A stretch of DNA of 64,000 bases from positions 535,338 through 599,337 of the forward strand of contig NZ_CANMNK010000004.1 in the NCBI RefSeq assembly GCF_947499265.1, written 5' to 3'. Under the pieces are notes generated by a model. That model searched no databases, was not told the DNA's origin, and was given only the letters and a program-made list of their open reading frames with translations. The DNA comes from an uncultured Roseobacter sp. GTDB lineage: Bacteria > Pseudomonadota > Alphaproteobacteria > Rhodobacterales > Rhodobacteraceae. Below are positions 62,702 through 64,000 of this stretch, piece after piece. Every line of letters begins with the position of its first letter. Within the stretch, counting starts at the first letter, position 1. The position numbers and the translations under genes were made by a program.

Positions 62702-62737
62702 TGTAAGCGCTTACATTGATTCTTGCAAGCGCTTACG
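62702..62737. promoter_or_regulatory. Pair of LacI-type operators
   Basis: TGTAAGCGCTTACA (62702-62715) is a perfect palindrome and TGCAAGCGCTTACG (62724-62737) a near-perfect second copy. Their centres are 22 bases apart, two turns of the helix. Both have the central CG typical of LacI/GalR sites. They lie between the LacI gene and the sulfonate genes, so they are probably bound by that LacI protein. Confidence 0.8.
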
Positions 62738-62816
62738 ATCTGCGGGGATTGCCATGCGAAAACTGGCCTTAAAGAAAGCACGAGCCTTTGAGCCAAAGGG
62801 GCGATATATTTTGCAG

Positions 62817-63836
62817 ATGAACAAGAGCACCGCTCCAACTCTCGAAGATGTCGCGCGCATGGCGGGCGTTTCCACCGCGAGTATTTCGCGGGCGCTCAAC
62901 GATCCTGACAAGGTTTCAAAACCCACGCGCGAGAAGATTGAAGCGGCAATTGATGCGCTGGGCTACACACCGCATTTTGGCGGGCGGGTATTGGCGCTCA
63001 GCCGCACGAACACCGTGGGCGCGATCATCCCCAGCATGGCAAATGCGATGTTTGCCAGCGGCGTACAGGCGTTCCAGGAAGTGCTTTCGGAGGCTGGTGT
63101 CAATCTGCTGGTGGCGAGCACCGGGTATGACCCCGAACATGAGTTGCGCCAGATCAAAGCGCTGGTCGGGCATGGTGCTGATGGCTTGCTCCTGATCGGC
63201 AGCGCGCGTCCGCAGGCGACGCAGGATTTTCTGAAAAAACGCGGCGTGCCGCATGTGCTGTCGTGGTGTTTCAGGCAGGACCCGGCGCGCACTTTTGTCG
63301 GCTTTGACAACCGGCAGGCCGCCTATGATGCGACCTCGCGGATACTGGCGGAAGGGCACAGGCGTATTTCGATGATCTGTGGTCTGCGCCAAGGCAACGA
63401 CCGGGCGCAGGATCGGTACGACGGTGTTCAGGCGGCAATCGCGGATTTCGGGCAGGGGGCCCAGTTATTGCAGGTGATGGAAGCAAAATACCGCATTGAA
63501 TATGGTGCCGAAGCATTCGCGGAAATCATGCGCACCAACCCCGCGCCCACAGCGATCATATGCGGGAATGACGTGCTGGCCGCGGGTGCGTTGATGCGTG
63601 CGCGCGATCTGAGTGTTGATGTGCCCGGCCGCGTCTCGCTGGTGGGGTTCGATGATATCGGGCTGGCGTCCGTGGTGACGCCGCCGCTTGCGACGGTCCG
63701 TGTGCCCCAGATCGAAATGGGGCGCGTGGCGGCCCGCGTGTTGTTGGATCGCCTCAGTGGCGCGCCCGAGGTTGATAGCGTGGAACTGAACACGGAATTC
63801 ATTCACCGCGGCTCTCTGGCCCCGCCTCCCGCCTGA
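62817..63836 (+). CDS. LacI-family transcriptional regulator
   Basis: A 339-residue repressor: helix-turn-helix TLEDVARMAGVSTASISRALNDPDKVSKPTREKI at 8-41 with hinge, then a periplasmic-binding-protein-like effector domain (VGAIIPSMANAMFASGVQAFQEVL; VGFDNRQAAYDATSRILAEGH; SLVGFDDIGLASVVTPPLATVRVPQIEMG). The start ATG at 62817 fits the family; ATG 62754 is an alternative 21 codons earlier. It probably binds the two palindromes just upstream, repressing itself and the divergent sulfonate genes. Its effector is unknown. Confidence 0.93.
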   Translation: MNKSTAPTLEDVARMAGVSTASISRALNDPDKVSKPTREKIEAAIDALGYTPHFGGRVLALSRTNTVGAIIPSMANAMFASGVQAFQEVLSEAGVNLLVASTGYDPEHELRQIKALVGHGADGLLLIGSARPQATQDFLKKRGVPHVLSWCFRQDPARTFVGFDNRQAAYDATSRILAEGHRRISMICGLRQGNDRAQDRYDGVQAAIADFGQGAQLLQVMEAKYRIEYGAEAFAEIMRTNPAPTAIICGNDVLAAGALMRARDLSVDVPGRVSLVGFDDIGLASVVTPPLATVRVPQIEMGRVAARVLLDRLSGAPEVDSVELNTEFIHRGSLAPPPA

Positions 63837-63925
63837 GGTTGAGCAGTGCCTTGGCTTTTGCTTGACAACACAGCCTATGACCGTTCTCTGAGACGGGCAG
63901 AATGAACACGTGAGGAGCCATTGTT

Positions 63926-64000
63926 ATGATGAGAACGCGAGCTGCGGTTGCGGTTGCTGCGGGGGAGCCTTTGCAGGTGATGGAGGTGAACCTTGAGGGG
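63926..64000 (+). CDS. adhI: S-(hydroxymethyl)glutathione dehydrogenase (start only, cut by window)
   Basis: The frame from ATG 63926/63929 reads MRTRAAVAVAAGEPLQVMEV and stays open to the window end. This N-terminus is characteristic of class III alcohol dehydrogenase (glutathione-dependent formaldehyde dehydrogenase) of Rhodobacteraceae. A GAGGAG ribosome site is 9-12 bases upstream. It would oxidise the glutathione-formaldehyde adduct with NAD. Only 24-25 residues are visible. Confidence 0.85.
   Translation, partial: MMRTRAAVAVAAGEPLQVMEVNLEG

Noticed and set aside
1..64000. CRISPR array, rRNA genes, insertion sequences
   Set aside because: No regularly spaced direct repeats, rRNA sequence or transposase genes were seen in the window.

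Overview
The window looks like the chromosome of a marine Roseobacter-group alphaproteobacterium (Rhodobacteraceae). The signs are a split histidine operon with a DUF2867 gene between hisF and hisA, several TRAP transporters, a dihydroxypropanesulfonate/sulfolactate catabolic cluster, and the start of a glutathione-dependent formaldehyde dehydrogenase gene. Genus or species cannot be fixed from the sequence alone.

Bases 1 to about 20,046 are an integrated genomic island, of which one end is visible. A tyrosine recombinase (18310-19950) sits directly beside the 3' end of a tRNA-Tyr gene (20044-20127), the usual integration geometry. The other end lies outside the window. The island carries mostly defence-like or unknown genes: an RNA-repair pair (RNA ligase plus HD-phosphoesterase/polynucleotide kinase, overlapping by 8 bases), a 1266-residue SIR2-domain protein, a serine recombinase, an Abi_C-type abortive-infection protein, an SRAP (YedK/HMCES-like) protein carrying an in-frame N-terminal extension, a large unrecognised protein, a ribbon-helix-helix protein with its own palindromic operator, a divergent XRE regulator pair leading into a membrane protein and a secreted polysaccharide-lyase-like protein, and a Gp37/Gp68 plus TcmP pair.

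From 20.2 kb on the content is chromosomal. 20.2-27.5 kb: rRNA methyltransferase, CoA-binding protein, hisE, hisF, hisA, hisH and hisB, and small conserved genes. 27.7-36.4 kb: a peptide ABC transporter operon (two ATPases, binding protein, two permeases) with a gamma-glutamyltransferase, a DUF1028 protein and a GntR regulator, nearly all start/stop overlapped, which suggests uptake and hydrolysis of gamma-glutamyl or other small peptides. 36.5-42.5 kb: a small MCP-like protein, a LysR/aldo-keto reductase pair and three adjacent genes of which two are clear sulfotransferases. 42.7-48.2 kb: a TRAP transporter (dctPQM) with GntR regulator, a DapA-family aldolase whose N-terminus seems shifted by one base, and a divergent PfkB kinase. 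48.3-55.5 kb: a TRAP-TAXI transporter with two paralogous cupins, a carboxymuconolactone-decarboxylase-like protein, a flavin monooxygenase-like protein and a divergent AraC regulator.

56.5-62.5 kb is an organosulfonate cluster: HpsN, HpsO and HpsP (dihydroxypropanesulfonate to sulfolactate), a universal stress protein, ComD/ComE (sulfopyruvate decarboxylase) and an FMN-dependent hydroxyacid dehydrogenase suited to sulfolactate oxidation. Its transporter is reduced to the last 75 codons of a TRAP permease. A LacI-family regulator reads away from it, and two LacI-type palindromes 22 bp apart lie between them. The desulfonating enzyme (Xsc) is not in the window.
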